DNA from: Eutrophomonas brisbanensis
Lineage (GTDB): Bacteria; Pseudomonadota; Gammaproteobacteria; Burkholderiales; Eutrophovitaceae
Direction of reading: 5' to 3'
Assembly: GCA_038141705.1 (NCBI GenBank)
Contig: JAYQIQ010000005.1
Location: 1 to 18,886 of the forward strand
Length of the DNA stretch: 18,886 bases
In this document: in pieces, positions 16,503 through 18,886 of the stretch
How positions within the stretch are numbered: the first letter of the stretch is position 1
How the letters are laid out: each line of letters begins with the position of its first letter
Translations under genes and position numbers: made by a program
Notes under the pieces: model-generated
Seen by the model: only the letters and a program-made list of their open reading frames with translations
Told to the model about the DNA's origin: nothing
The model's database searches: none

Positions 16503-17984
16503 TTACTCTTCAACAAACCACGGTGCTCGCGCGGCCACAATAAGTGCCTTCGCTAGATCCTCATCTAACGTAACCAGCTCAACGAGCTCATCGGTTGCTA
16601 AGTCAGCGAGCGCCTCCTGTGAGTCAATTCCCTTTTCGATAAGCTCTTTGGCGAGCTCTTCAGTCATTCCTGAAACACTCAACAAATCTTTCGTTGCAGC
16701 CTTTGCTCCTTCTTCATCAGCTATCGCCTGAACCAAAAGAGAATCTCTAGCTCTCGTTCTCAACTCTGTAACCGTGTCGGCATCGAATCCTTCTATCTCT
16801 AAAAGTTCAGACTCTGGAACGTACGCAATTTCCTCAAGCGAATTGAACCCTTCTTGGACAAGAATTTCTGCAAACTCCTCATCTACATCTAGCGCCTTGA
16901 TAAAAATCTCTTTTACCTCTGCAGACTCCTCTTCCGTTTTCTTGTTCGATTCTTCCTCAGTCAGAATATTTAGCGTCCATCCTGTGAGTTCGGTGGCTAA
17001 GCGAACATTCTGCCCGCCACGACCAATCGCCTGAGCAAGATTTTCCTCTGCGACCACAATGTCCATCGAATGTTTTTCCTCGTCAACGGTAATGCCGCTA
17101 ACCTCAGCGGGGGCTAGAGCGTTAACAATAAATTGAGCCGGCTCATCCGACCAAAGGACAATATCCACCCTCTCGCCAGATAGCTCATTCGTTACCGCCT
17201 GAACCCGTGTTCCCCTCATTCCCACACAAGTACCAACCGGATCTAAACGTTTATCATTTGACTTTACAGCTATCTTGGCACGCGCCCCTGGGTCACGAGC
17301 GGCACCAACAATTTCTAACAATCCCTCTTCGATCTCAGGCACCTCTAACGCAAATAGTTCTGAAACAAACTGCGGAACAGTTCTAGACAAAATAACCTGA
17401 TAGTTACGCGCCTCACGATCAACTTTTTGAAGATAGGCTCGCAAACGATCACCGACTCGCACATTTTCTCGTGGAATCATTTGATCTCGAGGTAGGATGG
17501 CTTCTACCCTTCCAGATTCGACGATGATATTACCTCGCTCAACGCGCTTAACCGTGCCTGTGAAAATTGATTCATTTCTTGCGAGAAAATCGTTTAATAT
17601 TTGCGCCTTCTCAGCGTCTCGAATCCTCTGAAGAACGACCTGTTTTGCGGCTTGAGCGCCGATACGACCAAACTCGATAGCCTCTATCTGCTCCTCAACA
17701 AAATCACCCAAATTTAAAGTTGGATCTTTCTCTTGAATGTCTTCGAGAATAACTTGACGCTCATCATTAGTATATTCTTCGTCGGTCACAACTTCCCAAC
17801 GTCTAAAGCTCTCGTACTCTCCTGTTTGCCGATCTATCGCGACTCTCACGTCAATATCTGGAGCTTTTAGCTTTTTCTTCGTTGCGGAAGCCAAAGCCGA
17901 CTCTAGCGCTTCAAAAACCACTTCCTTTTCTACATTTTTCTCGCGAGCCAGTGCATCGACCAGCATCAACATTTCACGGCGCAT
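16503..17984 (-). CDS. nusA: Transcription termination/antitermination factor NusA
   Basis: NusA binds RNA polymerase and controls pausing, intrinsic termination and rRNA antitermination. The protein has 493 residues and is intact. It has the N-terminal polymerase-binding domain (LVDALAREKNVEKEVVFEAL), an S1 domain (about 130-200; IFTGTVKRVERGNIIVESGR), KH1 (DPVGTCVGMRGTRVQAV) and KH2 (LAQAIGRGGQNVRLATELTG). Two acidic C-terminal repeats follow (about 360-493), as in E. coli, where they bind the alpha subunit and lambda N. The start at ATG 17982-17984 is preceded by GAGGAAA. It follows rimP by 18 bases. NusA regulates its own operon in E. coli; the hairpin ahead of rimP could serve that here. 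Confidence 0.96.
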   Translation of the reverse strand: MRREMLMLVDALAREKNVEKEVVFEALESALASATKKKLKAPDIDVRVAIDRQTGEYESFRRWEVVTDEEYTNDERQVILEDIQEKDPTLNLGDFVEEQIEAIEFGRIGAQAAKQVVLQRIRDAEKAQILNDFLARNESIFTGTVKRVERGNIIVESGRVEAILPRDQMIPRENVRVGDRLRAYLQKVDREARNYQVILSRTVPQFVSELFALEVPEIEEGLLEIVGAARDPGARAKIAVKSNDKRLDPVGTCVGMRGTRVQAVTNELSGERVDIVLWSDEPAQFIVNALAPAEVSGITVDEEKHSMDIVVAEENLAQAIGRGGQNVRLATELTGWTLNILTEEESNKKTEEESAEVKEIFIKALDVDEEFAEILVQEGFNSLEEIAYVPESELLEIEGFDADTVTELRTRARDSLLVQAIADEEGAKAATKDLLSVSGMTEELAKELIEKGIDSQEALADLATDELVELVTLDEDLAKALIVAARAPWFVEE

Positions 17985-18002
17985 CCTATTGTTTCCTCAT
18001 TT

Positions 18003-18437
18003 CTAAATTTTAGGAACTAATTTCGTTCTTTTAATTTCTCTTATATCTATCGAGATTTGTTGGTCATTCTCTATCGAAATTACAACCTCCTGTTCGGCAT
18101 TAAGCCCTCTCAGGACTCCCTTAAAGTTTTTCCTTCCGTTTATCGGTAAATTCGTTTGCACACTCACCAACTCGCCCTTGAACCGTTCGTAGTCCTCGTG
18201 AGTTATTAGTGGTCTATCAAGCCCTGGTGACGAGACCTCAAGCCGATCGTATGACACACCCTCAACTTCAAATAGTCGAATCAAATGATTACTAACCAGC
18301 GCACAATCATCAACGGTTACGCCCCCGTCTTTATCGATCAGTATTCGAAGCAAATTCGCCCCACTAACTCGCTCACAATCCACTAGGGTACAGCCAAAAT
18401 TTGGTAGAGCACTCGCTATCAGTTGATTTAAGTCCAT
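18003..18437 (-). CDS. rimP: Ribosome maturation factor RimP
   Basis: RimP binds the 30S subunit and helps S12 and late proteins assemble. The protein has 144 residues and is intact. The N-terminal domain includes GCTLVDCERVSGANLLRILI and the signature DRLEVSSPGLDRPLITHEDY; a C-terminal SH3-like barrel ends KRTKLVPKI. The start is ATG 18435-18437. No Shine-Dalgarno-like sequence precedes it, and a hairpin with T-tract ends 14 bases upstream. It is the first gene of the operon running to pnp and lies directly downstream of the 5S rRNA gene. Confidence 0.94.
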   Translation of the reverse strand: MDLNQLIASALPNFGCTLVDCERVSGANLLRILIDKDGGVTVDDCALVSNHLIRLFEVEGVSYDRLEVSSPGLDRPLITHEDYERFKGELVSVQTNLPINGRKNFKGVLRGLNAEQEVVISIENDQQISIDIREIKRTKLVPKI

Positions 18438-18451
18438 TGCGCGTTTGTCAG

Positions 18452-18477
18452 AAATAAAAAATGGGCCTACGGCCCAT
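18452..18477 (-). terminator. Terminator-like hairpin in the rimP leader (possible attenuator)
   Basis: ATGGGCC (18461-18467) and GGCCCAT (18471-18477) form a perfect seven-base stem with a three-base loop. On the minus strand it is followed by TTTTTATTT, ending 14 bases before the rimP ATG. The stronger rRNA terminator is already 85 bases upstream. So this one either backs it up or acts on transcripts starting in the short gap between them, as an attenuator of rimP-nusA-infB. Confidence 0.7.
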
Positions 18478-18553
18478 CACGTTATTACTTACGAAATAAT
18501 CGTTAGTTTAACAGATTTTTCGTGAATCTTCGATAACTTTTCTTCTCTCTAGT

Positions 18554-18593
18554 AAATAAAAAACCCTCTGTGTGCGTGAGCAAACAGAGGGTT
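18554..18593 (-). terminator. Rho-independent terminator of the rRNA operon
   Basis: AACCCTCTGT (18562-18571) and ACAGAGGGTT (18584-18593) form a ten-base stem around a 12-base loop. On the minus strand it ends TTTTTTATTT. It begins about ten bases after the 5S rRNA 3' end. Confidence 0.92.
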
Positions 18594-18603
18594 CGTATAG
18601 GGA

Positions 18604-18720
18604 GCCTGGCAGTGTCCTACTTTCGCACGGTATACCTCGCACTATCATCGGCGCTGAGGCGTTTCACGGTCCTGTTCGGAATGGGAAGGAGTGGGACCAC
18701 CTCGCTATTGCTACCAGGCA
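18604..18720 (-). rRNA. rrf: 5S ribosomal RNA
   Basis: Read on the minus strand it starts TGCCTGG and ends CCAGGC, pairing as helix I. Between them are the conserved GAGGTGGTCCCACTCC, CCATTCCGAACAGG, GTGAAACGCC and CGATGATAGTG segments of bacterial 5S. Length is about 117 bases; ends are accurate to a few bases. It follows the 23S gene by about 110 bases with no tRNA between them. Confidence 0.95.
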
Positions 18721-18829
18721 AAGCTCTAAATTCTTTCTTTGCCTTTAACTTAATGGAAGAAGTCTTGGTTTAGCTGATTTTTCTTTTATCTTGCAAGCGT
18801 CCCAATATCCCTGCGATACGCAAGGCTAT

Positions 18830-18886
18830 AGGATCAAGCCGCACGGGCAATTAGTATCGGTTAGCTCAACGCATTACTGCGCTTGC
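18830..18886 (-). rRNA. rrl: 23S ribosomal RNA, 3' end only
   Basis: The minus strand reads GCAGTAATGCGTTGAGCTAA followed by CCGATACTAATTGCCCGTGC and GGCTTGATCCTATA, the conserved 3' end of betaproteobacterial 23S rRNA. The gene continues beyond the window edge. The exact 3' end is inferred from the expected pairing with the 23S 5' end, which is not visible here. Confidence 0.9.

Noticed and set aside
18721..18829. tRNA gene in the 23S-5S spacer
   Set aside because: No cloverleaf, no T-loop GGTTCGA-type box and no CCA end; the spacer is AT-rich and plain.
1..18886. CRISPR array, insertion sequence, prophage, toxin-antitoxin or defence island
   Set aside because: No repeat-spacer pattern, terminal inverted repeats, transposase or integrase motifs. 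RatA is called a toxin in E. coli, but here it is a core-genome START-domain gene without an antitoxin partner.

Overview
This window is ordinary bacterial chromosome. The features that point to a betaproteobacterium, probably order Burkholderiales, are the 3' end of its 23S rRNA, the long (400-residue) TrpS, the guaBA / rnfH-ratA / smpB neighbourhood and the rimP-nusA-infB-rbfA-truB-rpsO-pnp cluster. Base composition looks to be in the mid-40s %GC by eye, lower than most Burkholderiales. Genus cannot be told from what I see.

Layout, left to right. At 1-3069 on the minus strand lies guaB-guaA (IMP dehydrogenase, GMP synthase), the two-step branch from IMP to GMP, with a good promoter just upstream. 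A small exported helical protein follows at 3146-3453 (plus strand). At 3450-4194 (minus) are rnfH and ratA, which overlap each other. smpB (plus, 4266-4713) is divergent from ratA and convergent with trpS (minus). trpS follows a membrane M50 metalloprotease gene in a two-gene unit. At 6720-9996 are two metabolic genes that meet tail to tail with one base between them: a gamma-glutamyltransferase-family gene (plus) and an acetolactate-synthase-like thiamine-diphosphate enzyme (minus).

From 10046 to 18437 runs the minus-strand translation/transcription operon: rimP (30S maturation), nusA (transcription elongation), infB (IF2), rbfA (30S maturation), truB (tRNA pseudouridine 55), rpsO (ribosomal protein S15) and pnp (PNPase). 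Upstream of it, on the same strand, is the end of an rRNA operon: 23S 3' end, 5S, and a strong terminator.

The sequence carries about twenty single-base reading-frame breaks. Nearly all lie in short homopolymers, and about three quarters are in the first 4.3 kb. All affect conserved genes whose protein sequence continues perfectly in the next frame. I read them mostly as consensus errors in a poorly polished long-read assembly, not gene decay. I therefore give restored gene extents and name each break.

I found no CRISPR array, phage, transposon or defence system. The points most worth a second look are: a [4Fe-4S]-type cysteine motif in TrpRS; an Asp in place of the catalytic Glu in the thiamine-diphosphate enzyme; hairpin/U-tract elements just ahead of the start codons of rimP, pnp and the thiamine-diphosphate enzyme; and the unnamed exported protein.
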